Part shown: piece by piece, positions 17,568-26,008 of the stretch
Position numbering within the stretch: the stretch's first letter is position 1
Layout of the letters: every line of letters starts with the position of its first letter
Assembly: GCA_964616825.1 (NCBI GenBank)
Contig: CAZTSX010000011.1
Coordinates: forward strand, 1-64,000
Direction: 5' to 3'
Length of the DNA: 64,000 nt
From: QYOJ01 sp964616825
GTDB taxonomy: Bacteria > Bacteroidota > Bacteroidia > Bacteroidales > FEN-979
Translations under genes and position numbers: made by a program
The notes under the pieces: generated by a model
Told to the model about the DNA's origin: nothing
Databases searched by the model: none
Seen by the model: only the letters and a program-made list of their open reading frames with translations

Positions 17568-19157
17568 CTACTTGGTTACTTCGTATTTCTTTGAGATATC
17601 GGCTGCCGCTTTCTCCATCGCTTTATGGTCTTCCTCAAGCAGTTTTCCCTCTTTCAGGTGCCCCAGAACAGCTTCGTGATGAGTCTCCATATAGTGGAGG
17701 TATTCAACTTCAAAATCAATGACACTCCTTACCGGAACATCTCGGAGCAATCCCCTTGTTCCGCAAAAGATGATTGCAATCTGCAGCTCCACAGGCATTG
17801 GAGAATATTGTGCCTGTTTCAGGATCTGCACATTGCGTGCTCCTTTGTCCAGTACAGCTTTGGTTGCCGCGTCGAGGTCGGAACCAAACTTGGAGAATGC
17901 TTCCAGTTCACGGTATTCGGCCTGATCGAGTTTCAGGGTGCCGGCAACTTTCTTCATCGATTTGATCTGTGCATTTCCGCCAACACGGGAAACAGAGATA
18001 CCCACATTGATCGCAGGACGAATCCCTGCGTTAAAGAGATCTGTTTCAAGGAAAATCTGGCCATCGGTAATGGATATCACATTGGTTGGGATATAGGCAG
18101 CGACATCACCCGCTTGTGTTTCGATTATCGGCAAAGCGGTTAACGATCCTCCTCCTTTCACCATATGTCGGATGGACTCGGGAAGATCGTTCATTTTTTG
18201 AGCAATGACATCCGACGAAATGATACGTGCAGCTCGTTCAAGTAAGCGCGAGTGCAGGTAGAATACATCACCCGGATAGGCTTCCCGTCCGGGAGGACGA
18301 CGTAGCAACAGGGAGACCTCGCGATAAGCTACTGCTTGTTTTGAGAGGTCGTCATAGACCACAAGCGCAGGCCGTCCTGTATCCCGAAAAAATTCTCCGA
18401 TTGCGGCTCCGGCAAAGGGAGCGTAAAATTGCATGGCTGCCGGATCGGAGGCGGTAGCAGTAACTATAACTGTAAAGGGCATAGCGCCTTTTTCTTCCAG
18501 TGTCTTCACAATATTGGCAACCGTAGATCCCTTTTGCCCAATCGCTACATAGATACAGTATACAGGTTCTCCTTTTTGGTAATTATCTACCTGGTTGATG
18601 ATGGTATCGATGGCGATAGCGGTTTTTCCCGTTTGCCGGTCGCCAATAATCAGCTCACGCTGGCCACGTCCGATGGGGATCATGGCATCAATTGCTTTTA
18701 GTCCTGTTTGCAGGGGCTCGTTTACAGGCTGACGATAGATTACTCCGGGTGCCTTCCGCTCCAGAGGCATCTCATAACGTTTGCCCTCAATCTTTCCTTT
18801 TCCATCGACCGGTTCTCCAAGAGTGGTGACAACGCGGCCAAGTAATCCTTCGCCCACTTCGATTGAAGCAATCCGGCGGGTTCTCTTCACGGTATCACCT
18901 TCTTTGATATCGAGGGCTTCTCCGAGCAGGACAACACCTACATTGTCCTCCTCCAGGTTGAGTACAATGGCTCTGACACCATTTTTCTCAAATTCAACCA
19001 ATTCGCCGGATTCAGCGTTGGTGAGACCATAGATCCGGGCTATCCCATCACCCACCTGTAATACAGTACCTACCTCTTCAAGTTCAGCAACGTTGTGGTA
19101 TCCGGCTAATTCCTTTCGAAGGATTGCAGATACTTCAGCTGGTTTTATTTCTGCCAT
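17568..19157 (-). CDS. atpA: F1F0 ATP synthase alpha subunit
   Basis: A 529-residue subunit with the P-loop GDRQTGKTAI (about residues 170-179), the alpha signature PAINVGISVSRVGG, and ALIVYDDL-like region ALVVYDDLSKQAVAYREVSL. It forms the F1 hexamer with beta, which is not encoded in this window. The start at 19157 lies one base after the atpH stop on the same strand. Length is slightly above the roughly 513 residues of E. coli AtpA. Confidence 0.97.
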   Translation of the reverse strand: MAEIKPAEVSAILRKELAGYHNVAELEEVGTVLQVGDGIARIYGLTNAESGELVEFEKNGVRAIVLNLEEDNVGVVLLGEALDIKEGDTVKRTRRIASIEVGEGLLGRVVTTLGEPVDGKGKIEGKRYEMPLERKAPGVIYRQPVNEPLQTGLKAIDAMIPIGRGQRELIIGDRQTGKTAIAIDTIINQVDNYQKGEPVYCIYVAIGQKGSTVANIVKTLEEKGAMPFTVIVTATASDPAAMQFYAPFAGAAIGEFFRDTGRPALVVYDDLSKQAVAYREVSLLLRRPPGREAYPGDVFYLHSRLLERAARIISSDVIAQKMNDLPESIRHMVKGGGSLTALPIIETQAGDVAAYIPTNVISITDGQIFLETDLFNAGIRPAINVGISVSRVGGNAQIKSMKKVAGTLKLDQAEYRELEAFSKFGSDLDAATKAVLDKGARNVQILKQAQYSPMPVELQIAIIFCGTRGLLRDVPVRSVIDFEVEYLHYMETHHEAVLGHLKEGKLLEEDHKAMEKAAADISKKYEVTK

Positions 19158-19158
19158 A

Positions 19159-19719
19159 TTAAAATCCTTTTTTATATAAATTCACACTGGCGGAGCCACG
19201 CCGTAACCGTTCGATCTGGCAACTGATACTGGCATCATATTGCATATCGTTCCAGTTAAGGATAAATCCCCCAATGATATCCGTATCTATCTTCTGAACC
19301 AAGTCGATTCTCCATTTGGTATACTCTTTTATTATCTCTTTTACCTTATTCCGAATCGCTTCCGTTGCAGGAATAACCGTAGTCAGGTAAACGGTTAGGA
19401 TATGCTTATACTCTTTATATAGTTCGATCAGATTCTGAGCAATCTCAGGAATGTAAACTTCCCGGTTTTTTCTGACCAGGATTAAGAGAAACTGCAGCGT
19501 GATCTGATGAAACCGTTTGCTGAAGAGATCCTTCAGGATCTTCTCTTTTTTCTCCTCACTGATGACAGGGGATCTCAGTACGAGCACAAGCATCCTGTTT
19601 TCCCGGCAAACGGAGGCCAGCATCTGTGCATCAGCATATATCGCATCGACTTGCTGTTTTTCAACAGCCAGCTCAAATAGTGCCTTTGCATACCGTTCCG
19701 CTACCAGAGATATCCTCAT
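19159..19719 (-). CDS. atpH: F1F0 ATP synthase delta subunit
   Basis: A 186-residue peripheral stalk subunit of the OSCP/delta family. It starts MRISLVAERYAKALFELAVE, the typical N-terminal helix, and the C-terminal part contains IIGGFILNWNDMQYDASIS, matching the conserved G-G-x-x-x-x-x-x-x-x-x-D-x-S segment. It lies between atpF (12 bases) and atpA (1 base). Confidence 0.93.
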   Translation of the reverse strand: MRISLVAERYAKALFELAVEKQQVDAIYADAQMLASVCRENRMLVLVLRSPVISEEKKEKILKDLFSKRFHQITLQFLLILVRKNREVYIPEIAQNLIELYKEYKHILTVYLTTVIPATEAIRNKVKEIIKEYTKWRIDLVQKIDTDIIGGFILNWNDMQYDASISCQIERLRRGSASVNLYKKGF

Positions 19720-19731
19720 TCGATCCTCTTT

Positions 19732-20226
19732 CTAATTAAAATTGATTTTTGCAAGTTGCTGTTTGACAAAAGCCTCCTGCTGCCTGGCATCAGCTAACTC
19801 ATGTTCCAGGATCTTTGTAGCAATCTCCAGCGACATCTCCGCAAGCTGGTTTTTCAGGTCAGTCATCGCTGCCATCTTCTCATTCTCAATACTCTCCTTG
19901 GCGCTGGTAATGATCCGTGCAGCCTCTTCTTTGGCTTTCTCTTTCGACTCTTCGATAATCGAATCTCTCACTTTCCGGGCATCACTCAAGATTGCATCCC
20001 GCTCATCCTTCGCTTGCCTTAGCAGCTCTTCGTTACTGAATTGCAATTGCTTCATCTCCTCTTTCGCTTTATCAGCTGCGTGCAACGCATCATGGATAGA
20101 TGTTTCACGATCTTTCAAGGCATTAAGAATGGGCTTCCAGGCAAATTTTCGCAGGAGGTATAACAGAGCCAGAAAAGCCAGCGTCATCCAGAAAATCTGT
20201 CCAAGTCCGGGGGTAATCAGTTCCAT
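19732..20226 (-). CDS. atpF: F1F0 ATP synthase b subunit
   Basis: A 164-residue subunit with one N-terminal membrane helix (about residues 8-27, LGQIFWMTLAFLALLYLLRK) and a long charged coiled coil rich in Lys, Glu and Ala that forms the peripheral stalk. Only one b-type gene is present, so the stalk is presumably a homodimer. It is preceded by atpE, with an intercistronic hairpin in the 76-base gap. Confidence 0.94.
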   Translation of the reverse strand: MELITPGLGQIFWMTLAFLALLYLLRKFAWKPILNALKDRETSIHDALHAADKAKEEMKQLQFSNEELLRQAKDERDAILSDARKVRDSIIEESKEKAKEEAARIITSAKESIENEKMAAMTDLKNQLAEMSLEIATKILEHELADARQQEAFVKQQLAKINFN

Positions 20227-20256
20227 ATCGTTTTTTTTGATTTTCTAATAAAAGTC

Positions 20257-20289
20257 CTTAATGGTTCAACCAACCGTTAAACCATTAAG
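20257..20289. other. Hairpin between atpE and atpF
   Basis: A perfect 10-bp inverted repeat, CTTAATGGTT (20257-20266) and AACCATTAAG (20280-20289), with a 13-base loop lies in the intercistronic gap. There is no T run on the minus strand after it, so it is more likely an RNA stability or processing element, or a REP-like repeat, than a terminator. The c subunit upstream is needed in several-fold excess over b, which would fit a stabilising hairpin at its 3' end (inference). Confidence 0.6.
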
Positions 20290-20302
20290 AACCGTTTGTT
20301 TG

Positions 20303-20563
20303 CTAGATAAAAAGAATCAGCAAACAAACTACAATAGCGAAAAACGCTACTCCTTCCACGAGAGCAGCAGCGATGATCATGTTGGAACGTATGTCACCAA
20401 CAGCTTCAGGCTGACGGGCAATAGATTCAAGAGCGCTCTTCCCAATGTTTCCAATTCCAATGCCTGCTCCCACAACTGCAATCCCTGCTCCAATGCCTGC
20501 TCCCAGACGGGCGATGGCGGCAAAATCACCGGCCACCTCTAATAAAATTGCTAATAATTCCAT
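20303..20563 (-). CDS. atpE: F1F0 ATP synthase c subunit
   Basis: An 86-residue hairpin of two membrane helices. The first is rich in Gly (IGAGIAVVGAGIGIGNIGKS), the loop contains ARQPEA, and the second carries the ion-binding Glu at about residue 70 (AAALVEGVAFFAIVV). The residues after the Glu are Gly-Val, not Ser-Thr, and the first helix lacks the Gln found in Na+-binding c rings such as that of Ilyobacter. A proton-driven ring is therefore expected. It lies between atpB and atpF. Confidence 0.95.
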   Translation of the reverse strand: MELLAILLEVAGDFAAIARLGAGIGAGIAVVGAGIGIGNIGKSALESIARQPEAVGDIRSNMIIAAALVEGVAFFAIVVCLLILFI

Positions 20564-20594
20564 AGTATTTGTTTTAATTAAAGGTTCAAATCAT

Positions 20595-20667
20595 ACAGGG
20601 CCGAGAAATGCCTCGTCTGTACCATGTTTTTTTTATTGTAAATCGTCATTCGTAAATCATTAATCAT
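20595..20667. repeat. Palindromic element and heptanucleotide array between atpB and atpE
   Basis: An imperfect palindrome at about 20595-20622 reads, on the minus strand, GTACAGACGAGGCATTTCTC; its core ACGAGGCATTTCTCG matches the element between atpA and atpG. Four 7-mers follow (AAATCGT, CATTCGT, AAATCAT, TAATCAT; 20640-20667) and end exactly at the atpB stop codon (20668-20670). Confidence 0.8.
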
Positions 20668-21789
20668 TTAATGGTGTTCAGGTTCTATCGTTGCCAGTCC
20701 GAAGTAGAGAGCTGACAATAGGGTAAATACATAAGCCTGGATGAAGGCAACCAGCAGTTCCAGCAGATCCATAAAAAGGATGAACGCAACAGAAACAACC
20801 GATACACCATATCCAAGGCCATCACTAATAGCTCCAAAGATAAAGATCAGGCTTACGAAACCTAGAACAATAATATGGCCGGCTGTGATGTTGGCAAAGA
20901 GTCGTACCATCAATACAAACGGCTTTGTGATAATCCCGATAATCTCCACAACCGGCATCAGTGGAACAGGAATTTTCAGCCACCAGGGGACTCCCGGTGT
21001 ATTCACAATATCCACCCAATAATGTTTATTTCCGTTTATTGTAGTTAAAATAAATGTGAAGATTGCCAGCACCATTGTGACTGCGATACTCCCGGTCACA
21101 TTGGCACCTCCCGGGAAAAAAGGGATAAGCCCAAGCAGATTATTTAAAAAGATGAAGAAAAAGATAGTGAGCAGAAAGGGCATAAACCTCTCATATTTCT
21201 TCTTTCCAATCGAATTCTTTGCAATATCGTCGCGGATGAAAATGATCAGGGGTTCCAGCAGGGATTGCATTCCTTTAGGTGCCTCTTTGGGATTGCGTTT
21301 ATATCTGTTAGCGACTGAGATAAAGATCCAGAGCAACAACAGGCAGCTGAACAGAATGGCAAAAACCGTTTTGGTAATCGAGAAGTCATACACAGTTTTT
21401 CCATGATCTTCTGCTGCGATAATTTTATTATCCTTTAACGTAAATCCGTTATAGGTGTGTGATTCATTATGGAATTTCGATGACCAGAAAGAAAAAATTT
21501 TGCCATCAAATAACAGAATCACCGGCAACGGAATGGAGATGTGAGTTTTTCCGATTTTTGCGATGTGCCACTCGTGATTATCCACCACGTGTTCAATGAT
21601 CATTTTTCCGGCATTGAATTCCTCCTCAAGAATAATCGCCTCATCGCGAAAGAAGGCTGTATCATGTTCCAGGCCCTGCGGTTTACCTCTGTTTTCAGAA
21701 GCTAAACTTTCTGAAAAAGAGAAAAAACAGAGCGCAAGAATCAGAAGGCTTACAAAAGAAAGGAGGTTGACGGTTTGCTTTTGCTTCAT
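20668..21789 (-). CDS. atpB: F1F0 ATP synthase a subunit
   Basis: A 373-residue protein when started at the ATG at 21789; a TTG five codons upstream is less likely. It has a signal-peptide-like N-terminus and a periplasmic extension of about 120 residues before the channel domain, as is usual for Bacteroidota AtpB. The channel domain contains PFVLMVRLFANITAGHIIVL, with the essential Arg, and a C-terminal FIQAYVFTLLSALYFGLA helix. It is the first gene of the atp cluster; no atpI, atpD or atpC precedes it. Confidence 0.95.
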   Translation of the reverse strand: MKQKQTVNLLSFVSLLILALCFFSFSESLASENRGKPQGLEHDTAFFRDEAIILEEEFNAGKMIIEHVVDNHEWHIAKIGKTHISIPLPVILLFDGKIFSFWSSKFHNESHTYNGFTLKDNKIIAAEDHGKTVYDFSITKTVFAILFSCLLLLWIFISVANRYKRNPKEAPKGMQSLLEPLIIFIRDDIAKNSIGKKKYERFMPFLLTIFFFIFLNNLLGLIPFFPGGANVTGSIAVTMVLAIFTFILTTINGNKHYWVDIVNTPGVPWWLKIPVPLMPVVEIIGIITKPFVLMVRLFANITAGHIIVLGFVSLIFIFGAISDGLGYGVSVVSVAFILFMDLLELLVAFIQAYVFTLLSALYFGLATIEPEHH

Positions 21790-21869
21790 CGAGAGTCTGG
21801 CCAATAAAAATCGGGGTGCAAGTTTACGAACATTTCAAGATATATGAAAATCAAATTTCATAAATATAT

Positions 21870-21881
21870 GAACATATGTTC
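21870..21881. promoter_or_regulatory. 12-bp palindrome upstream of atpB
   Basis: GAACATATGTTC at 21870-21881 is a perfect palindrome located about 80 bases upstream of the atpB start and 13 bases beyond the end of the lipoprotein gene. A second, weaker inverted repeat (TATGAAA at 21843-21849 with TTTCATA at 21856-21862) lies between it and atpB. Such symmetry could be an operator for the atp operon, but with a single instance this is weak. Confidence 0.35.
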
Positions 21882-21894
21882 TCGTGCTCAACTT

Positions 21895-22251
21895 TTAAGG
21901 TTGAGGGGTGTTTACCCACAAGGTAACAAGATGTTCAATGCCAGCATAAACCTGGGCGCCACCATAATCTTCCCAGTGCTCTGTGTCGTACCAATAATAT
22001 ATCGGTTGTAAGTCCATGAAAAACACCTCTCCCCTGAAATCAGTATATTTCGATATGAACCAGTTACCTGTTTGTAGATCCTGGTAACTGGTTGCCAGGA
22101 ATACCTGCTCGTCAGTAACTATATTTCCATTCGAATCGACTACAGTTATTACAAGAATTCCCACGGTAGGTTCTTCCATGTCGCAGGAAGGGAAAAAAGC
22201 GAGACTTCCGAAAATAAGAACACCCGATAGTAAAATAAACCACTTTTTCAT
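21895..22251 (-). CDS. Small putative lipoprotein
   Basis: A 118-residue protein with a signal peptide ending in LAFFPSC, giving a lipid-attached Cys near residue 24. The mature part looks like a small beta-sandwich (VGILVITVVDSNGNIVTDEQ...FRGEVFFMDLQP), resembling the carboxypeptidase-regulatory or Ig-like lipoproteins common in Bacteroidota. No function can be assigned. It lies upstream of atpB on the same strand, but the 105-base gap with palindromes suggests separate control. Confidence 0.65.
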   Translation of the reverse strand: MKKWFILLSGVLIFGSLAFFPSCDMEEPTVGILVITVVDSNGNIVTDEQVFLATSYQDLQTGNWFISKYTDFRGEVFFMDLQPIYYWYDTEHWEDYGGAQVYAGIEHLVTLWVNTPQP

Positions 22252-22369
22252 ACGATAATGCTGTTAATTTTCGACTGCAAAGATAAGAAAAATAGGGCTT
22301 GAGGAAATAAAACTGATCTTTTCCAGTTTGTAACATTTGAGTGCTCCAGACGTCTAAGTTTTTCTACTC

Positions 22370-22398
22370 TTGTGATTGATTAAAAATACGTACTTTTG
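22370..22398 (+). promoter_or_regulatory. Probable promoter of the tolC-hlyD-tsaB operon
   Basis: TACTTTTG at 22391-22398 matches TAnnTTTG exactly; a TTG at 22370-22372 lies 18 bases upstream. The -7 element ends 21 bases before the ATG of the TolC-family gene. Confidence 0.6.
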
Positions 22399-22419
22399 AA
22401 TCCTTAAACTTAAGATGTC

Positions 22420-23880
22420 ATGTTTCGATTAAAAACTCCATTATTGGGCAAATTAGTTGTCCTCGGATCCATCTTTTTTTTATTTTCTTTCTCTTCCGTC
22501 TCTCAAAATGTTTGGACTCTTGAAGATTGTGTTGATTATGCACTGGATAACAACCTCGACATCCAGAAGCAAATCAGGATGGTTGAGTCTAACAAAGCGA
22601 CGTTGCTTCAGAGCGGATTAAATATGCTCCCCAACCTGAATTTCAATGCCACGAACATATGGAACACCGGTCAAACCATAGACCAGTACACAAATACGTT
22701 TGCCAATACAACTGTTCGGTCAAACAACTTCAGCCTCTCAACGAATCTAATGATTTTCAACGGGATGCAGAAATTCAACACCCTGAAACAGAACCAGATT
22801 GAATTGCTAGCCAGCAAATATGACCTGGATGTATTGAAAAATGATATTTCACTGGCTGTTGCCGGCTATTACCTTGATATCCTGTTTAACAAGGAGATCC
22901 TTGATGTGGCAGTAGGTCAGTTAGCCATCACCGAGGAACAAGTTGAGCGTGTCAGAAAGATGGTAGATGCAGGCGCTTCAGCCCAGGGTGATTTACTAAA
23001 CATCCAGGCACAGGCTTCTGCTGAAAAACTTATTCTGATTGAATCCAGAAACAGGCTCAACATTTCCTATCTATCATTGCAACAGCTTATCGACCTGCAA
23101 GTATCCCGTAATTTCGATATTGAAAAGCCTCTGTTAAAAAAAGTTGCTGCCCCAGCAGAACTGGTTTCGGCAGAAGTGATCTACGGACATGCCGTAAACA
23201 CACGTCCGGAGATAAAAAGTGCGGAGTTGCGCGTGGAGAGTGCCCAGAAAGGTCTTGCCATCGCCCGTGGTGGACAATCTCCCTCTCTCTCTTTTGGAGG
23301 CTCATATGCCACCGGGTATTCAGGTGCAGCCAGAGAAATAGATCCATCCATCCCTCCGGTTATAAGCATCTCTCCTATTCCATATGGGATAACTAGTACA
23401 GGCGATAGCGTATTCCCAATTCTACAAGAAAGCACCTACAAGACCAAAACGTTTGGAAATCAGTGGGATGCCAACGATAATGTCTCTCTTGGATTCAACC
23501 TGTACATTCCGATCTTCAACGGCTGGCAGGTGAGGAGCTCGATCACCCAGGCAAAAATCCAGCGCCACATTGCTGAACTGGATCTGGAACAACGGAAACG
23601 AGATCTGAATAAGTTAATCCAACAGGCTTATGCCGATGCGGTGGCTTCGCTTCAAAAGTATAATTCTTCGTTACAGCAAGTCTCTGCACAGGAAGAGTCA
23701 TTCAAATATACAGAGCAAAAATTCGATGTGGGGCTAGTGACCTCTTATGATTATAACAATAGTAAAAAAGAGTTGACAAGTGCCCAATCCGAACTATTGC
23801 AAGCCAAATACGATTTTATTTTCAAAACCACTATCCTCGACTTTTATATGGGTAATCCCATCAGCATCAGCCAAAATTAA
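22420..23880 (+). CDS. TolC family outer membrane efflux protein
   Basis: A 486-residue outer membrane factor. It has a signal peptide (about residues 1-28, ending FSSVSQ), then WTLEDCVDYALDNNLDIQKQ, the typical start of the TolC fold, and the second repeat half containing LGFNLYIPIFNGWQVRSSIT. The long alpha-helical barrel sequences are rich in Gln, Ala and Leu. It is followed 11 bases later by a membrane fusion protein gene; together they form part of a tripartite efflux or export pump. Confidence 0.9.
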   Translation: MFRLKTPLLGKLVVLGSIFFLFSFSSVSQNVWTLEDCVDYALDNNLDIQKQIRMVESNKATLLQSGLNMLPNLNFNATNIWNTGQTIDQYTNTFANTTVRSNNFSLSTNLMIFNGMQKFNTLKQNQIELLASKYDLDVLKNDISLAVAGYYLDILFNKEILDVAVGQLAITEEQVERVRKMVDAGASAQGDLLNIQAQASAEKLILIESRNRLNISYLSLQQLIDLQVSRNFDIEKPLLKKVAAPAELVSAEVIYGHAVNTRPEIKSAELRVESAQKGLAIARGGQSPSLSFGGSYATGYSGAAREIDPSIPPVISISPIPYGITSTGDSVFPILQESTYKTKTFGNQWDANDNVSLGFNLYIPIFNGWQVRSSITQAKIQRHIAELDLEQRKRDLNKLIQQAYADAVASLQKYNSSLQQVSAQEESFKYTEQKFDVGLVTSYDYNNSKKELTSAQSELLQAKYDFIFKTTILDFYMGNPISISQN

Positions 23881-23891
23881 AATCCAATTCC

Positions 23892-25268
23892 ATGTCTAAA
23901 AAGAAATCAAAGAAGAAACTCTGGATCATTATCGCAATCGTTGTCGTTGTTGCCATCATTGTCACAATAGCTGCTGTAAAAGGCAAGCAGAATGAGGGAA
24001 TTAAAGTTTCTGTCGACCCAGTGACCAAACGAACCATTATTCAGACCGTCTCTGCAAACGGAAAGATCCAGCCCGAAACGGATGTGAAGATCTCCCCATA
24101 TATCTCCGGTGAGGTTGTTGAACTCTATGTAAAAGAAGGAGATCAGATCCAAAAGGGTGATCTGCTGGCCAAAATTGACCCGGAGATATACATCTCTGCT
24201 TATGACCAGAGTGTCGCTTCTTTGAACACCCAGAAAGCAAATGAATCGAACGCATTTGCCAGGCTGGCACAGATGGAGGCCCAATATGAGAATGCCCGGC
24301 TGACATATGAACGCCAGGATAAGCTACACAAACAGAAGGTCATCTCTCAAGCAGAATTCGACCAGGCCAAAGCTAATTTTAAAGTCGCTGAGGCACAGGT
24401 GACCTCTGCCAAGCAGGATGTGAAGGCATCAGAATTCATGGTAAAAAGTTCCGAGGCTGCTCTCAAACGGTCGAGGGAGGACCTGACCCGGACAGCCATT
24501 TTTGCTCCCAATAATGGTACCGTTTCCAAATTGAACATATTGATAGGAGAGCGAGTCACGGGAGCTTCACAATTTTCGAGCGGAACAGAGATCATGCGGT
24601 TGGCCAACCTGAATGAGATGGAAGCCCGGGTTGAAGTAAACGAAAACGATATCATCCGGGTTAGCCTTGGAGATACCGCTTTGATCGAAGTAGATGCTTA
24701 CCTCAACAGGAAATTCAAAGGGATCGTTACAGAGATCGCTACCTCTGCCAACACCACCGGTGTAAGTGTGGATCAGGTGACCAACTTCAATGTTAAGATC
24801 CACCTCGTGAAAGATTCATACGAAGATCTGCTGGATCCCGAACGGCCGCACTTCAGTCCTTTCCGCCCGGGCATGTCATGTACCGTTGATATTCAGACAG
24901 AAACAGCCTATGATGTCCTTACTGTTCCTATCCAGGCAGTGACTACACGGATCTCGAAAGATACCCTGGACAAGTTGAATGAGAAGAATACCGAAACCCG
25001 TCAGCGTGGTGATCGTAAGATTGATTACGTCACTTCCAAAAAGACCGAAGAGATCCAGGAGTGTGTATTCCTGTTCGAAGACGGCATTGCTAAAAAGCAA
25101 GATGTGAAAACCGGTATCCAGGACAATATGTATATCGAAATTGTATCTGGAGTGAAAGATAGCCTGGAGGTGATTACAGCTCCCTATTCTGTCGTATCAA
25201 AAACCCTGAAAAATGACGACAAAGTGAGGAAAGTCGAGCGTAAAGACCTTTTCGGCGCAAAGAAATAA
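23892..25268 (+). CDS. HlyD/MacA-type periplasmic adaptor (membrane fusion) protein
   Basis: A 458-residue protein with one N-terminal membrane helix (about residues 9-29), a lipoyl half-motif VSANGKIQPETDVKISPYIS, a long coiled-coil hairpin (about residues 95-185, ending in QAEFDQAKANFKVAEAQ) and the second lipoyl half (DLTRTAIFAPNNGTVSKLNI). It links an inner-membrane pump to the TolC-like channel upstream. The helix-anchored architecture and size fit MacA-type adaptors. No ABC ATPase or permease follows; the next gene, tsaB, overlaps its stop codon (TAATG), so the inner-membrane partner must be encoded elsewhere. Confidence 0.88.
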   Translation: MSKKKSKKKLWIIIAIVVVVAIIVTIAAVKGKQNEGIKVSVDPVTKRTIIQTVSANGKIQPETDVKISPYISGEVVELYVKEGDQIQKGDLLAKIDPEIYISAYDQSVASLNTQKANESNAFARLAQMEAQYENARLTYERQDKLHKQKVISQAEFDQAKANFKVAEAQVTSAKQDVKASEFMVKSSEAALKRSREDLTRTAIFAPNNGTVSKLNILIGERVTGASQFSSGTEIMRLANLNEMEARVEVNENDIIRVSLGDTALIEVDAYLNRKFKGIVTEIATSANTTGVSVDQVTNFNVKIHLVKDSYEDLLDPERPHFSPFRPGMSCTVDIQTETAYDVLTVPIQAVTTRISKDTLDKLNEKNTETRQRGDRKIDYVTSKKTEEIQECVFLFEDGIAKKQDVKTGIQDNMYIEIVSGVKDSLEVITAPYSVVSKTLKNDDKVRKVERKDLFGAKK

Positions 25269-26008
25269 TGTCCCTGATCCTGGCCATTGAAACGGCTACT
25301 TCTGTTTGTTCCGTAGCACTTGCTCGTGACGGAACCCTTCTCTCGATCCGAGAGACAACTATACCTAATGCTCACTCCTCCGTATTGACTGTTTTGATTG
25401 ACGAACTCTTTCATGCTGAGGATCTCACGTATGCTGATCTTGATGCCGTCACAGTTAGCATGGGTCCGGGATCTTACACCGGTTTGCGGATAGGGGTTGC
25501 GGCTGCCAAAGGGCTGTGCTACGGCCTGGATAAACCCCTGATTGCTATTCCAACACTCCAGGCGATGGCGGCGGGAATTCAGTCTGCAGTCCGCAGTCCG
25601 CAGTTTTCAATCTCAACTCACCAGCTCACCAGCTCACCAGTTCACCAGCCTCTGGTTTGCCCCATGATTGATGCCCGGCGAATGGAGGTTTACTGTGCCG
25701 TGTATAATGAAGAGCTGAAGGAGGTTTTTTCGACAGACGCCAGGATCATCGATGAGAACTCTTTCCGGGAACTGCTGACCGGTCATATCCTCATCTTCGC
25801 CGGAGACGGTGCTGAAAAATGCAAACCGTTCCTGGCCCTACATCACCATGCCCGGTTCATTGATGACTTCCAGGCTTCATCCCAATATATGATCTCTCTT
25901 GCAGAAAAACGGTTTCAGGCAAATCAAGTCGAAGACCTGGCTTACTTTGAACCTTACTACCTGAAAGATTTTGTAGCAGGGAAACCGAATGTAAAAGGGT
26001 TGAGTTGA
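25268..26008 (+). CDS. tsaB: tRNA threonylcarbamoyladenosine biosynthesis protein TsaB, with internal repeat
   Basis: A 246-residue ASKHA-fold protein that works with TsaD in making t6A on ANN-decoding tRNAs. It starts MSLILAIETATSVCSVALAR and contains ADLDAVTVSMGPGSYTGLRI and VCPMIDARRMEVYCAVYNEE, all standard for TsaB. Between AMAAGI and VCPMIDARR, where relatives have a short linker, an in-frame tandem-repeat tract encodes about 23 residues of low-complexity sequence (about residues 105-127). Start codon overlaps the stop of the hlyD-like gene. Its stop codon abuts that of the convergent Omp28-like gene. Confidence 0.93.
   Translation: MSLILAIETATSVCSVALARDGTLLSIRETTIPNAHSSVLTVLIDELFHAEDLTYADLDAVTVSMGPGSYTGLRIGVAAAKGLCYGLDKPLIAIPTLQAMAAGIQSAVRSPQFSISTHQLTSSPVHQPLVCPMIDARRMEVYCAVYNEELKEVFSTDARIIDENSFRELLTGHILIFAGDGAEKCKPFLALHHHARFIDDFQASSQYMISLAEKRFQANQVEDLAYFEPYYLKDFVAGKPNVKGLS
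25580..25648. repeat. Tandem-repeat tract inside tsaB
   Basis: Three 7-mers (CAGTCTG, CAGTCCG, CAGTCCG; 25580-25600) are followed by a 16-base spacer and four 8-mers (CTCACCAG three times, TTCACCAG once; 25617-25648). The frame of tsaB stays open through all of them. The 8-mer family recurs at 28994-29057 and 49433-49464. Confidence 0.85.

Noticed and set aside
17625..18143. 172-codon plus-strand frame within atpA
   Set aside because: Antisense shadow of atpA, no independent evidence for translation.
21843..21862. Weak inverted repeat before atpB as an operator
   Set aside because: Seven A/T-rich base pairs with a single occurrence are expected by chance in this composition.
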